Counted from the stretch's first letter, positions 19,701-33,830 are shown. The stretch: 64,000 bases of DNA from Artocarpus heterophyllus (GCA_025403435.1 CM046341.1:2799183-2863182); one strand, 5' to 3'. Program-made: numbers and translations. Notes: generated by a model not told the origin, from the letters alone.

Positions 19701-22603
19701 TTTTCCAAATTTAGTGCCCAAGAAAGGTCCGGAATTTCAGTAAGGTTCTCAGATTCTTTAAGATTCAGAACTTTTAAGCACTCAATATGCTGTCACCAAA
19801 GATATATACAAAAAGTGAGCTACATAATACAAATCACACTAGATATCCAAGACTAGTGGAAACTAAACCATACCTGAATGCCATCCCAGAGTTTCTGTAG
19901 CTTGTTGTTATTCAAGTGAAGCTCAACAAGATTTTGCGGCCAAAATTTTGGAGGCAAAGTCTTTAGAGAACAATTATCCCAATGAAGATATCTGAGCTCA
20001 TCAGGAAGACATTTAAGACCTTTTGGAAAGTGTAGTTTGCTCTTAACACAACGATCATGAAACTTGAGAAATTTTAGATTGTACATTGGCTCGAAAACCC
20101 TAGGTCTCAAACATATGGCAGAGCTAACTTTAGACATGTCCATGGACACTCCTTGAATTTTTTTGGTCCCCTGAAACCAATACAATGCAAAAATAAGCAT
20201 GCAACATATAAATACACATAGAGTATGTAAATTTTAGTGCACATGCTACTCACTGAGTTATTTTTCAAGACTTTACAAACATCTTCAACGGACCATAGCC
20301 TACTGCGCTTTCCGGGCTCATCAGGAGATTGTTGACGAACAATTTCAACACCCATGTCCCGTATCAAATCATGCATTGATAGCTTGTTGGAACGGTCAAT
20401 AGTTATTAGAGACTTATCAATGAGAACTCTAATCCCCATAGACACGCCCAAGTGATAACTATCAAGTACTCTTTTTGCAACATCTTGCTCTGTGTCGGTA
20501 AAGAAAAATGCAATATCGAGAAAAAGATTTTTCTCATCGTAACTTAGTCCATCGTAACTTATTTTCAACACATTTTGAACTTTGTTGTTGGGAATATTTT
20601 CCAACTTTTTTAATTCACTTTCCCATTCTTCTATGCTCTTGGAATATAGGTGACAACCCAAAACTTTAAGGGCTAAAGGAACACCTTTGGCATATCTAGT
20701 GACCATGCTTTTTGAGATTTTGTTCATAAACTTGTGAGGGAGAGTTCCCTTTAAATGCTTTAGTATAAAAAAGCTGAAGAGCTTCATTGAAATTTAATTC
20801 ATCAACCTCATATATTCCATCGGCTTTAATGTTATTTAACACTTGCTTATCTCTAGTTGTTATAATGATTCTACTCCCACAACCAAACCAATTGCGATCT
20901 CTAGCCAAATATTCTAATTGATCCACATCATCTACATCATCAAGAACAATAAGCACCTTTGTATGCTTAAGCCTATTCTTTACAAATTGATTGACATTTT
21001 CTATGTGCTCTTCCAATAATTCAGAGAAAAGTTTCTTTTGCAACTTATCGAGTTTGTGTGGCTTTGACTTGATATCCCGTAGGAAACAACAACTTTCAAA
21101 CTGATGAGCATAGCAATTGAGTATGACTTCAGCGAGGGTTGTTTTTCCAATGCCGCCCATGCCCCAAATGCCTATAATACGAACATCTAACAAGTTGATT
21201 TGTAGCAATTGTTCAATTGTCTGAACTTGTTTGTGAATTCCAATTAAATCCTCGATATCATCTTTGGACAACATATCATCCAACTTTTTTAGAATGTCTT
21301 CGACAATTTCCTCAACTACTTCAGACTTAGATCTATCATACACAACAAAAGAGTAGTAGGTAAGAACCAGAACTTGAAATCCAATTAATCAATATTCAGA
21401 TCTTGCATACGAAGCAGACAAAGCTAACAACCAATGATTACAGAGCTATTCCGCTTCTTTTTTTTTTTTCTCTGAAACGTCTGATTCATTTATCAACCTA
21501 AAGTCTGCAATTCAACTACAAGCGATCATTCTTTTAGGCAAACCAAATTAACGAACAAGGAAAACTAAGTCAAAATAAAATCCAAACACTACTTATCTAA
21601 AATATTAATAACCAAAAATAGCCGTCTAATTAAATCAAAACTAAATATCAAAAGGTAGAGTATACCTTGTGGCTGGTATAGTCCATCCAGATATATTGCT
21701 TGCTTCTTTGAAAGCATTTCTCCATAGTCGCACCTTTTCATCCTCAAACCATTTTTCCTGTTTAGCAAACGCAACTGCGTAGCTGTTTCGTTGTTTTCGT
21801 ACATCTGCCGGATCTACATGGTAAAAAATTGGAACGACGAGCTGCTTGTTTACCTCTTTGCATCGAAGAATATGAGCGAGTTCAGTCAAGCACCACGAGG
21901 AAGAAGCATAATTCTCTGAGAAAATGACTACAGAAATCTTTGACTCCTCAATTGCTTTCGAAAGTGTAGGTGAAATTTCATCTCCTTTCTCAAGACTTTC
22001 CTCGTCCATGTAGGCCCTGACTTTTTTCCGACGCAAAGAAGTATAAACATGGCTGGTGAAATCGTTACGAGTGTCCTCACCTCTGAAACTTATGAAAACA
22101 TCGTATGTTGTTTTCGTCGGATTGATTGGAGAAGAAGAAGATGCAGCCATAACTAAAGCAAAAGATGACTATTTCTTAGACTAGGCTCTCTGAATAAGAA
22201 TAAGGCTTAATTTTAATTTTATATATATATATATAACAACAACTCTGATTTGTTTATTAACAGCACAAAAAGTGGTATCTTCCATGAAGGTTCTGTCAAA
22301 ATTCTACAGGATAAGAGATTGCGTAACCTTTAATTTGCCTAATTTTTTGGGTGAGACATGAACGAGGACCCATAATAAGTCAATATTGTTGAAAAAAAAA
22401 GTCACTCTGTAAATATTGAAAAAAAAAAAAAAAAAGAGAGATTAATCATGCTTCACTTAAATGCATTATTGGCCTTCTCATGAAAAATGAGTTGGCCCCA
22501 CTACCTGCATAAATGGGACCCAATCTTTATGGGACGAAAGCCCTTGCTTAACGGAGCCCAATAGTATTCTTTTATTTTACTACACTCTTCGTTTTATAGC
22601 TAC
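16715..22603. repeat. Segmental duplication, copy B (TNL2 unit)
   Basis: Second copy of 6476-12389, offset about 10,237 bases. Differences are scattered single bases plus a few small indels, including the frameshifting one at 20721 and a loss of about 29 bases in the promoter region. Unlike copy A it is not bordered by LTRs. Confidence 0.92.
17362..22150 (-). pseudogene. TNL2: near-identical copy of TNL1, frameshifted in the NB-ARC
   Basis: Exons at 22150-21666, 21332-20254, 20170-19874, 19789-18884, 18661-18566 and 18486-17362, with the same splice sites as TNL1. Exon 2 is one base longer than in TNL1: at 20721-20722 TNL1's C is replaced by TG. Translation therefore leaves frame just after RNBS-B and SPSQVYE, before the GLPL motif, and ends about nine codons later. 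The predicted product is about 373 aa, a TIR plus the first half of the NB-ARC. All other exons, including LRR, C-JID, the zf-RVT-like knuckle and PKRAK, are open. It is either a young pseudogene or a truncated TIR-NB protein; an assembly error cannot be excluded. Confidence 0.88.
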
Positions 22604-23722
22604 CACATATTCTACACTTCGGATCCTCCCTTATTTAATAGCCACACATCAACAATAGAGTTTTACAGCACAGACGCATTTCTGCCTCCAAGAAGTACAA
22701 AATTATAATAGTTTTTCCTCTTTTATAAGACCAAAAAAAATGTAATAAAATAAAACAAAATGGAGAAGAAAATGAGATGCCATTAAGCAACAATGTCTTA
22801 CAAACTCTCCTGCCAGTAACATGACCATTTAGCTTATTTCTGCCAAGACATCTCGGCGTTACAAGACCTTAAAAACTTAAAAGCTGATACGTGAATCGAC
22901 GTTATGAGATGTTGTAAACTTATAAGCCAATCCGTGAAGCAAACCTCATTCCTTTTTTGTGAACAAATTGCAAAAAACAGAGTTGTCTTGACTTAACAAA
23001 GATTTTAACGTCTTGTACAAAAATTGCAAGGACTGAAACTCATGATACAAGTAATTGGCGTATTACTTTCTCTCCAGAAACACCGAAGAAGAGTACAATA
23101 TAACTGCAAGCCTTCTCTATCCCGAACTATAGCCGACGATCACGCAAAAGATCTTCCGAGCGTCGTATCTATTTTCATTGCAGGAAATATCAAAAATGTC
23201 GGTTAAACAATACATGATATACATCTGAAATAACATGGCAGAATAACAAAGACGGTGGAAAATAAGAGGTTCAAAACTGTCCTTTCGACTTCGTCTATAT
23301 AATTAGTTGAGTGACGTTGGATAAACAATGTCCTGAATAAGCCTCCACAATATATATATATGTATAGAATCATTACAAACAGTAACAATGAAATGTTTAG
23401 TGAATGAACATATAGTAAAAGCCCATCTTATTCCTTCCATCAAAAAACGATAAAGGATACGTACATGACTGATAGTTAAATTAAAGGGGGAAATAATAAA
23501 AAATATATATATATAAAGTATTGAATTTTTAGCCGCAAAAGCTACATCTAGAATCTGAATGTAGTGAACAGGTCTACAAGACTGATCTACGCAAATTTAT
23601 TAAAAACAAAAAACAAAAATGACTGATGAAATCAAAAATTTAACAATAAGCAGAAATATCACAAAAATAAAGAATTTAACATATTACTACCTGCAATCGG
23701 GGTGAGAAATGGCGGTGATTGG
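22604..23722. other. Spacer between TNL2 and TNL3
   Basis: AT-rich, no recognisable gene. It holds the upstream side of TNL2 and the 3' flank of TNL3. A conserved splice-donor-like CAG/GTAGTA lies just past the TNL3 stop, near 23690. Short TA runs occur at 23350 and 23505. Confidence 0.45.
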
Positions 23723-26700
23723 TCAAAGAGAAATGGAAAGTTTAGCTCTCTTAGGATTTGGTTCGACTATATCGGAGTCTCTCACAGTAGCTCTAGAAAC
23801 AGCACTCTTACTAGAGCTAAGATGGTTGGACTGGATAATATGATTGAATTGAGCTTGCACCGAGGAATGGATATCCGCAATGTGAAACCTCTTCTCTCTA
23901 TGAATAAGCTCATTCCTCGCAAGCCAAATAGCATGCACAAGGATAGAAGCATAAATTAAGAACTCCCTATCAAAATAGTATATGCTTGAGTTTGGATCCC
24001 CAAATAAAACCACCTCCAAGAAAGAAGCCATGGAATCACGAAGGAGGAAATCTGTGCGGAGGCCCCATCGTGACAAGAACCAAAGAGGTTGAACACTCTT
24101 GCAATGCAGAAACAGATGGGTGGCACTTTCCAAAACCATGCCACAGAGTGGGCAAGTGGTGTCTGCCACATCCATATGGCGGTTAACAACTTCTCGTACT
24201 GGCAAACAATCCCAAACAAGACACAACCATAATTCCTTTTGCCTTTGTTGTATCTTGGAACACAACAACCTCTCACAAAGTTGTTGCCTAGATGGGAAAA
24301 CCTGAAAGCCAAGCAAAGGGTACAACACATTCTTCCAAAATCCACTTGGTTGCGAATCGTTGGGGACAACATTTGTGTCCCCAAATACATATTGACTGCT
24401 GATGAAACCAAATTCAATTGCGTCTTGGAGAGAAAGCATGCGGATTCCACATCTTTTTAATTTGCGTTTTAATGGATCATCAAAACTAAAGAAACATAAC
24501 ATCTCTGTCACAGAATCAAAGTCAAATGCGCTTGTATCCAGATACGTGGCCATTAACACCAGGTTTAAGTCGTAATGGCTTGTAAACCATTCAGACGTGA
24601 TGACAAAGCGGAGATTCCTTACATGATTATAGTCGGTTTTGAGATAAACTTCCCAATTTAACTTTACCCGCACTTTAATGTCATCAAAATTAGAAGCTTC
24701 GACAACAAAGCAAAAGGCAAAACCCATGAAGTTGTTGGGATCACGCAAGTGTGGGGGAAGCTTAATATTTATAGAACATCCGACGTTTTGATAGCTAAAC
24801 CAGCCTGGTATTTCATCCCCTGTATAAGAAAGGAGAACTTCAAGACAAACCGCTTTCATCCACTGTAACAAAAACAGATCAGAATTATTTCAAATGTAAA
24901 AACTAATTCATTTATCTTAAAAAGGGAAAGAAGAGATGTACCGTGTGTGCTACTTTTATTCGTCTCTTGACTGAAACTGCAACCTCGGGTTCAGTCATGA
25001 TTGTCTTGTGATCCAACTTTATCCAACCCTGAAAGATCAAACGCTACAAATGAAAAACTTATATTTTAACAAAAGAAAGAAAGATGTCAGGTTTATCAAG
25101 TGTGAGTGCTACTAATTCCCCGGCGGTATAAAAGTTCTAATTGGAAAAGTTTCTCTAGCAAGAGATGTTCTTGTGATCCAACTTTAAATAACGGCGAAAC
25201 ATCAAATACAAAAATCAGTATATTTGTTTAACAAGAAAAGAAGAGATATACCTTATGCCTCAATAGAAGTAATGTCGATGCAAAGGATAAAGTTCTAATT
25301 TGAAATTCAGTTATGACGTTCTTGTGATCGAACTTTAAGCAACCTTCAAATGAAAGCCGCTGCCAAAAGGAAGGCTCCCATTTAGGATCCTGTGCTAGAA
25401 GACTCCATGAATTTGACACCATCTCTAATGATGTGCATCCCCGTGCATCAACTCTCCTCACAGACAATGGAAGCTCTGGTATAGATCGGAGCAACTTGCA
25501 ATCTCTTATGACCAAAATTCTCAACGTAGAAAGTTTGATGCTTTCAGGTATTCTACTTATATATGTCTCACTGAGATCTAATGAGAATAATACAGGTAAA
25601 AGAATATCGAATCAGGTATTTCAATTAAACGGGTGCATTGTAGTTCTAATTTTGTAATCCCAACTAGGTTTTCAACCGACAAGGGTAACCTTGTAATTCT
25701 CAATTCCCGTGCTTCAAGCAAGATTAAATTTTCCATGGGCTCTAAAACTTCTGGCACATCCTTCAATCGTAAGCAACCTTCCAAATAAAGCTCTCGGAGA
25801 GATTTTAACTTGAAAAAGTTGCTTGGAAGACTCTTAAGCCTTTTGCAGTCTCGTAAATCAAATACCAAGAGATGAGAGAGACATTCAATTGACGATGGCA
25901 CCGTTTCTATCGATGTGTCAGCCATGCTCAAATATGTTATATTCTTTGGAAGTTCGGGAAACTTGTCAAAGTTTGAGCAGCCATATAAATCTAGAAATTG
26001 CAATGAGTCAAGCTTTCCAATGCTTCTTGGAAGATGCTCGAGACTTGTACAACGGCTCAGATCTATCTTCTCCAAATTTAGTGCCCAAGAGAGGTTTGGA
26101 ATTTCAGTAAGGTTCTTAGAATCTTTAAGATTTAGAAATTTTAAGCTCTCGATATGCTGTCACCAAAGAAAAATATAAATAGCAATTAGATAATGTCCTA
26201 GACACAAGATATTTAAAACTAGTGGAAACTAGACCATACCTGAACACCATCCCAGAGTTTATTTAGCTTGCTATTCTTCAAGTGCAGCTCAACAAGATTT
26301 TGTGGCCAAAACTTTGGGGATAGATTTCTTAGAGAACAATTATCCCAACGAAGATACCTCAGCTCATCAGGAAGATATTTAAGATTTTTGTGAAAGTGCA
26401 CTTGTCCATCAACACAATGACCATGAAAATTGAGAAATTTTAAGTTACTCATTTTCTTAAAAACTTTAGGTCTCAGGCATGTGGCAACATTAATTTTAGA
26501 CATGTCCATGGACATTCCTTGAATTTTTTTGGTCCCCTGAAATCGAAACAATGTAAAAGTAAGCTTCCAACAAGAAGACACACACATAAACAGTTTAGAA
26601 AGTTCAGTGCACAAGGCACTTACTGCATCATTTTTCAGGACATGACAAACATCTTCAATAGACCTTAGCCTAGAGCGCTTTCCAGGCTCATCGGGTGATT

Positions 26701-27707
26701 GCTGACGAACAATTTCCATACCCATTTCTTGTACCAAATCATGCATTGACAGGCGGTTGGAATGATCAATAGTTAAAAGAGACCTGTCAATGAGAACTCT
26801 AATTCCCATAGCCACGCCCACGCGATAACTATTGAGTATTCTTTTTGCAACATCCTGTTCTACACCAATAAAGAAGAATGCAATATCGAGAAAAATATTT
26901 TTTTCCTCGTCACTTAGGCCATCATAACCTAATTTCAACACATTCTGAACTTTGGCAAAGGGAATAATTTCCAACTTTTTCAATTCACTTTCCCATTCTT
27001 CAATGCTCTTGGAATAAAGATGGCATCCCAAAACTTTAAGGGCTAAAGGAACGCCTTTAGCATAATTAGTGACCACATGTTTTGACATTTCTACATAAAC
27101 TTGTGAGGGTGAGTTTCGTTTAAATGCTTTATTATAAAATAGTTGAAGAGCTTCATTGAAATTTAATTCGTCAACCTCGTATATTCCATCAGCTTTAATA
27201 TTATTCAACACCTGCTTATCTCTAGTTGTTATGATGATTCTACTCCCTTGACCAAACCAACTGTGATCTCTAGCCAAATATTCTAATTGATCTACGTCAT
27301 CTACATCATCAAGAACGATAAGCACCTTTGTACGCTGAAGCCTACTCATTGCAAATTGATTGACATCTTCAACCTGCTCCTTCAACAATTCTGAGAAAAG
27401 TTTCTTTTGAAACTTATTGAGTTTACGAGGCTTGGACTTGATATTTCGAAGAAAGCAACAACTTTCAAATTGAGAAGCAAAGCGACTAAATACGACTTCA
27501 GCAAGGGTTGTTTTCCCTATACCGCTCATGCCCCAGATGCCTATGATGCGAACATCTAACAAGTTAAGATGTAGCATCAGTTCAATGTTCTGAACTTTTT
27601 TATCAATTCCAACCAGATCTTTGAAATCATCCTTAGACGACATGTCATCCAACTTTTTCAGAATGTCTTTGACAATTTCCTCAACTGCCTTAGACTCGCA
27701 ATCGGAC
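23723..27707 (-). pseudogene. TNL3: NB-ARC-LRR-C-JID-zf-RVT-like gene with a one-base LRR deletion
   Basis: Exons: 27707-26624 (NB-ARC), 26536-26240, 26156-25252 (LRR), 25028-24942, 24862-23723. NB-ARC motifs are intact: [41 protein letters not shown]. Exon 4 is 905 nt against 906 in TNL1; a base is lost near 25605 after EIPDSIF, so the LRR frame closes early and resumes in another frame at about 25524. The last exon is fully open (379 aa) with C-JID, knuckle C-x2-C-x8-H-x4-C and ending PKRAKLSISL. The first exon begins at an acceptor in the same phase as TNL1 exon 2, so a TIR exon is expected upstream; the best candidate is 34898-34426. Diverged from TNL1: about 60 percent in C-JID, about 80 percent in the zf-RVT part, by eye. 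Confidence 0.8.
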
Positions 27708-28399
27708 CTAGCATACATAACAAACAAGTAGTCAATTAGTAAGAACAAATTACAAAACATGCATATCAAATTACAAAAGAGCATGGAATTGACTAACTTT
27801 TAGACCCTGCAAGAAGTAAAAAGCTAACAACCAACTATTAAATAAGCCATTTGCATATATGAGCTCTTTACAGGAATATGAGGGGAAGTTCTGCAAAACA
27901 ATGTTTCACTTGTAGCCTTTTATTTATGTGATTTGTTTTAGTACCGAATGAACTTCATGTTTCCAACAAATTGCTTTCAAATAGTGTGTTTTTAATGGAA
28001 CTGGCCTAGTCCTTACGGTATCAAAATAGTAAAGACTACAGGACAACTGCAAACAGCAACTATGAATAATATACAAAATTAAAATTGCCATATATTATCC
28101 ATCAACAGGAAAAAAAAAAAAAAGTAATCAAACAAAACAATTAAGTACGAAAAAAGGAATAACTAGGAAACTAAATCAGAAGATAATAAAAAATAAGGAA
28201 TAACTATTAACTTAAGGACCTGTTTACCAATCCGCATGAATTGTAAGTTTAACGTCTGAAAAATTCATTAGTTTAAATCTACAATTTAATCAAGATTTAT
28301 AAAATAAATTTCATTAGCAAAATTTTATATTTTGTAATTATAAAACTATGTGACTAAGATATAATGAAATTTCATACGCATTATGTGTGCAAATTTAAT

Positions 28400-30926
28400 A
28401 TGTAAGTTAAAATTCTCCAAAATGTATTAAGTGCCTTAAAACACAAAATTTATGCAACATGGATTATGTTAAAATTCAATTTTTTAATAAAAATTACCCA
28501 TCAAGTAAATATAGGATAATAAGATTAAAATATCATGCCACAGTTCTAAGCAGTATAAAAGTTGACAATATACCAGTCAATTAAACTAGTATAGATATTA
28601 GCACCTACAGTCCACCCAGTGTTAGTATTGAGTATACACAGATACTGAGGGTAGTGTAATGAGCAACACAATAGAATTATATAAAATTAATTTCCATATA
28701 GATAGATGAAATATTGTTGATAGGAATTAAACAGTACGGATACTTAGTGTCTATTTTTAAACTGATAAGAAAAATATCCCCTCTAAATCATACTATCAAA
28801 ACAAGAAAAATACAATTTTGAGAAGTTTTAGACTGCTAAAATTAAACCTAGTAGACTAAGTGTACCAAAAAGCTAAGAGATCTTATCCACTTGCGCCTCA
28901 AAAAGTGTGCAAAATTTCTCCATTATTCCCCAATGAAATCTGCTCCTTACAAGGGGTACATAAGCAAAATTTTTATAGCAGTTTAGTCCCTAGATTTGAG
29001 TTCTATAAATGCTCAAGGATCATTCTGAAAATCCATTTCTTTCCTTTTCTCCATGTTTGTTTCCTGAAGCAAAATCTTCTCTATTTTCTTCCTCTCAAAA
29101 ACTGACCCACCCCTCCACCCCCAGCATAAGTTCTCTCAAAAATTGTTTCGATCTAAACCTCCAAATCCCCATAAGAAGAAAGCATAAGGGTTTTGTTGAT
29201 CCAAGGAAATTTTAAGGTAAAAATTTGAAATTGCCAAGGGAATTTTTGTTAAAGTTTAGGTTATATGTTAAATATTAATGATCTATGTTTTGATCTTGAG
29301 ATTAAGGGTTTTCTAAAGGCCACTCATACTAAGAAGAATAGATCCACCACTTTGGAAACTCTAAGTAAATACCTAATCCTTTGAGTTTTGTTTAAAATAT
29401 ATGTTTCAATTTATTATGGGATGTGATAAATGATTATGGACTTTAGCAAATAGAGGACTAATTATGGTATGATTTTTCTATATGTTGTATTGTTATAGAA
29501 GTGATTGTTAGAGTTAGTTAATGATTTTGTGCCCTAAAAACAATCTTGGCAAAGTTGAAGAATTGCAACAGTTTATACAACACTTTTTAAAAAATCTAAG
29601 TTTTTGAAGAATTTAAAGACCGAATTAATTTTCAAGCTTAACATATGATTTATTGGAAATGTTAAAATCAACATTTTTTGTGAAGAAAATTTCCTTAAAT
29701 TCTAACCAAATCAAGCCAAAAAAGGACATTTTTAAATCTGTCAATTTATAAATATGACAAAAACTCCCCCAAATCTATTGATCTTGAAATAAACTTAAAA
29801 CACAAAATTTATAGAACTTATCAAGACTGCAACTTTCTTAAAATAAAATTTTCACAAATTCCACGTGGATTTTGAGTTATAAATTCTAAAAGATTTAATT
29901 ACGAAATTTTTGAACTGGTAAAAATAGAAAAACGTTTTGAAAACATTTGAATTTGTTCAATAGCCTTTTGAAAGTTGTGATCCTTGTTAATAACTACATG
30001 TCATGATACCAAACAGTTTTCCCTTAGTGTCTGGGGACAAAAATGTCATGATTTTTGTAATTCAGGCCAAAACCACAAATATATGTGAAGCTTGATTTTT
30101 CACTATACAAACAGATTTTCTGCACTGTTTTTGGCAACAAGCAATCACAACTTTAATTCCAAAGAGTTCAAAATTTTCCAAGGCCTATTGAGGGTAAAAT
30201 GGTCACTTTTTGTAAAAATGCCCGACCTTACTAATCAAACTCAAAGTTTTAAAACAAAAAAGGAATCTCGATATACAAAGTTCAAGTCGTAATATAAGAT
30301 GTAAATTTGGCCTTAGTGTATTTAAGTTAAGCGATATAAAACTAAACCGATATTATAGACTCAGACTAATAGTCAAGTGTCGCATAAACAGGACACAAAG
30401 CTGGCTAACAAAGGAAAATAATTTAATTAAAAACAAAAGTGCAAGGTTCAAGTAAGTTTCAAATCTCATCTACGGTAAAAAGAAAATGATTTTTTTTATA
30501 TGCTTTATTCATGTATGGTTTATGATTGCACTTGTTATGAATATTACTTTAGATACCAAGTCACGACATACAGTATGTTCGCTAACTTAAAAGACTAGTA
30601 ATCTAAAATTTCAAGTTAAGAAAGTTAAAAAAAAAAAAGATAATTAAGTGTCGTACTCAACCGCTACTTAGGTGACGATTAAAAGTCTCCTAATCCAAAA
30701 GGAGCATCAAGTTAAGATACGATCTCGGTGTTCGATGATCACGCATATTCAGTGTGGAAACTTGGGCCCATAGTTTAGAATAAATTATGGATAATAATAA
30801 GTCATTTATAAGTAAGCATAACTGGAATCATATATTGTACTACTGCTAGTATTTCTATACAAATGTTTTGTGAGAAATGTTTAGACTTGCTGAGTGAAAG
30901 CTTATCTAGTTCTTTCACACCGTAGG
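28400..30926 (+). repeat. LTR-like repeat unit 1 (diverged)
   Basis: Aligns with 30927-33460 at several anchors about 2.5 kb apart: TTTTAAGGTAAAAAT (29208 / 31743), and GGCCTATTGAGGG-type sequence (30178) with GGCCTGTCGAGGG (32690). There is no coding sequence. The composition and phrases resemble non-coding LTRs of plant Ty3/gypsy chromoviruses. The left limit is estimated from spacing. Confidence 0.45.
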
Positions 30927-33460
30927 TGTAATGACCAAGGGAGATTCATTAACAAAATCTAATATTTAATTAGATTTAATTAATAAATTTATCCTCATAA
31001 ATTGTATTTTTGTAAAAATTACGATGATATATAATGAACACTGTTGATAGGAAATTCTACTATAAACCTAATGCTATATTGGATATTGCTAAATACAGAT
31101 TTTGTGAGCTTACATGCTTGAAAATTTGTAAATAATATCCATAAAATGAATTTTATATCACAATTAATTATAGTCTTGTGATATAAATTAATGGATGACT
31201 AAGGCATAGATAAGAAAGAAAAGCATACCAAAACCCTAAAACAGTGTTAAAAGAGATTCAAAGCAGTGTAAGTACACTGCCAAGGCAAAAACATAGATAT
31301 AAGAAATGTTGTGCTTGTATTCCAAAAGGGAACCAAAGACTAAGTAGGATATACTATTTAAGTATATATTTTTCACCAATTCTACCCTAACAGTATAAGA
31401 AAAATAATGTGTAGTAAAAAATTACAACGTAAAAAGTTTGGAGGGCCCACCCAGTGGACACCCAATGAGTTTTGATTGGGCCACTACGTTATAAAATGTA
31501 GCCCAATCACATGTAGCCACTCGACACCCACTTGATTACCAAGGGGTGACTCACCTTTTTTTTAAAAAAAAGGCAAAAGATAAGTCTTTAATTAAGACTT
31601 AAAGTATCAAAATTTTTCATTTTCTCCTACCACCACATTCGGCAACCATAGGAGCTGTTTTTCAAAAAATTTTGAAGCTCAAATCTTTGCAAAATTGCCT
31701 CAATCAACTTTCAAGAATTAAAGCTCAAGAGATTTTATCAACTTTTAAGGTAAAAATCTAAACTTTTCTCAAATTTTCCTCTTGTTTTGGGGGGGGATTT
31801 TAACAAGAAAATCCTTTTATGTGAAACATGCCGAGGAAAATTGCAAAGAAGCCCTTGGAAGCCTAAGATCACCAACTTCTCTTTAGGTAAGTTCAATCTC
31901 TCAATTTTAAAAAAATTAAATGATTTTGTTTTGGTTTTGATTGTTTGAAAAGGCATGTGAACATGCAAGCAAGTTTGTGGGTTGATTCCTTGATTATACA
32001 GTTTATGATATGGTGGTATTGTTGAAATTAGGGTTTAAATGTGAAAGTTGTCATTCGGTGTTAAAATAGGACAATTTTGTGTAAACTTTGATATTAGTTT
32101 TTAAAGAGTTGTGATCTAGCATGAAAATTTTTTGAGAAGGACTTGAATCTATATAAACAGTGGTTTGTATGCCGCTCTAAAGCAAATTTTTACAAAATTA
32201 TCCCAAGGACTAGATTGCAAAAAAATTCTTATACTCAGCAGATTTGAAAAAAGGCCAAAAACTCCACTGTACATTGGGAATTTCAGAAAAGTTAAAACAC
32301 GAAAGTTGTAGATCTTGATGAAACTATTAGAAATTGTGAACGGTTTGTCAAAAATCGCTTTCGTTTGTGAATTATGAGTTTTACAAAATTTGTTAAAATT
32401 GAGTAAAAATTTTAAGAGGCAAAAATTTTTTTTTTACAAAAGGAATTTGGATAAGGTACTTTGTAAAAATTTAATCCTCTTAAAAAAAGGAGAATAATGG
32501 TTTAAAAAGATTATTTGTGATCCCGAGGGTAAAACTGTTAAAATTCTCAAATGAGGGAAAAATCGCAAAGTTTTTTTAAACTTGGGCTTTTCTTGCAAAT
32601 AAGTGATCTGATGCCTTAAACATTTGTCTCTACATTAATAAGGGATGTTTCGTGTTGAATTAGCCAAATCAGGCCTAAGAATCTAAAGTGGCCTGTCGAG
32701 GGCAAAAACGTGATTTTTCATAAAATGACCATAATGGACACCGAAGTGTCCAAAATAGAGAAAAATGACCTAATAAGAATTTTTCCCTCTTTTACTAGAA
32801 ACAATAAGATAGAAGGAATCAATAGGATGGTCAAACTTTGAGTAATCGGAATTGTAATCTGAACTAATAATCGATAAGTATACCGTACCAACATATAGCT
32901 AAATAGCGATAATTTGGCTAATAACAATATAATACCAAATAGGTCACTAGACGGATAATAAAAGGACCCAAAGACGATTCTTAGAGTAAGGTAAACAAGT
33001 AAGTTCTAAACCCACCTATAATATGAAATAGTAGGTTTAAAGGTATAGTATACTTATGTGAATATACCTGTATGTGTTATACAGTTAAACAAAGTGTACA
33101 TGTTTTGCACTTAGTATGTACGTATTTTAAAATGCTTGGTATGATAACCAAAATAACCGGACTAGTAAATGAATCACTAAAAGTAAGGAAGGTGTCATAC
33201 CAGCTTTCGATGCAAAGGGGAGTTTAATGTTAAAGTTATCTTATGGTCTCGGTCATGCATATTAGCATATGATGCATGTGGGTTATGTTTAGTCTTACTA
33301 AGCATAAGCTCACCTAATTATTTCATGCTATAAGAATTTCCACTAAGAGGTCAGAATGACTGTACTGATGGGTGGGCGGTGGAATATAAGCGATGTGTAG
33401 ATCAGGGTATGGATACTGTCACGTTTTGTTCCATTTGCTATGTATAATAAGTTATTTTGG
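30927..33460 (+). repeat. LTR-like repeat unit 2
   Basis: Starts TGTAATGACC, a start typical of plant gypsy LTRs, and contains GAAAGTTGTAGATCTTGATG (32300). Homologous to unit 1 in the same orientation with no internal region between them, so either tandem solo LTRs or an old duplicated element. The right limit is approximate. Confidence 0.45.
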
Positions 33461-33609
33461 AACTTGTTGTATATAAAGTTATAGCACGGTTTAGTAAGAT
33501 AAAACCTCTTTTGGGTATGTTAAATATATATGATATTATAAAAAGAAAGTTTATTTATATCCACATAGTTACAAAAAGAAGATTGAGTATGTATGTGTGC
33601 TATATTTAG

Positions 33610-33830
33610 GGCTGAGAAAGTCGTGTTACGTGCCGTGTTCGTGTCAACACAATTACAACACGGCAAGATTATACTAAATACGAACATGACAAGATTAATA
33701 AACGTGCCAAAAATATAAACACGAACACGACACGCCTATAACACGAGTAACACGACACGACACAATTAACACGATTATTAAATGTACCGTGACAAGTTGA
33801 CACGATTATAACACGATTAAAAACAAAACT
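33610..33830. repeat. ACACGA-rich degenerate repeat
   Basis: About 200 bases with many copies of ACACGA / ACACGAC and their complements (CGTGTT, TCGTGT), partly symmetrical around 33670. Looks like a decayed non-autonomous transposon end or minisatellite. Confidence 0.5.
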
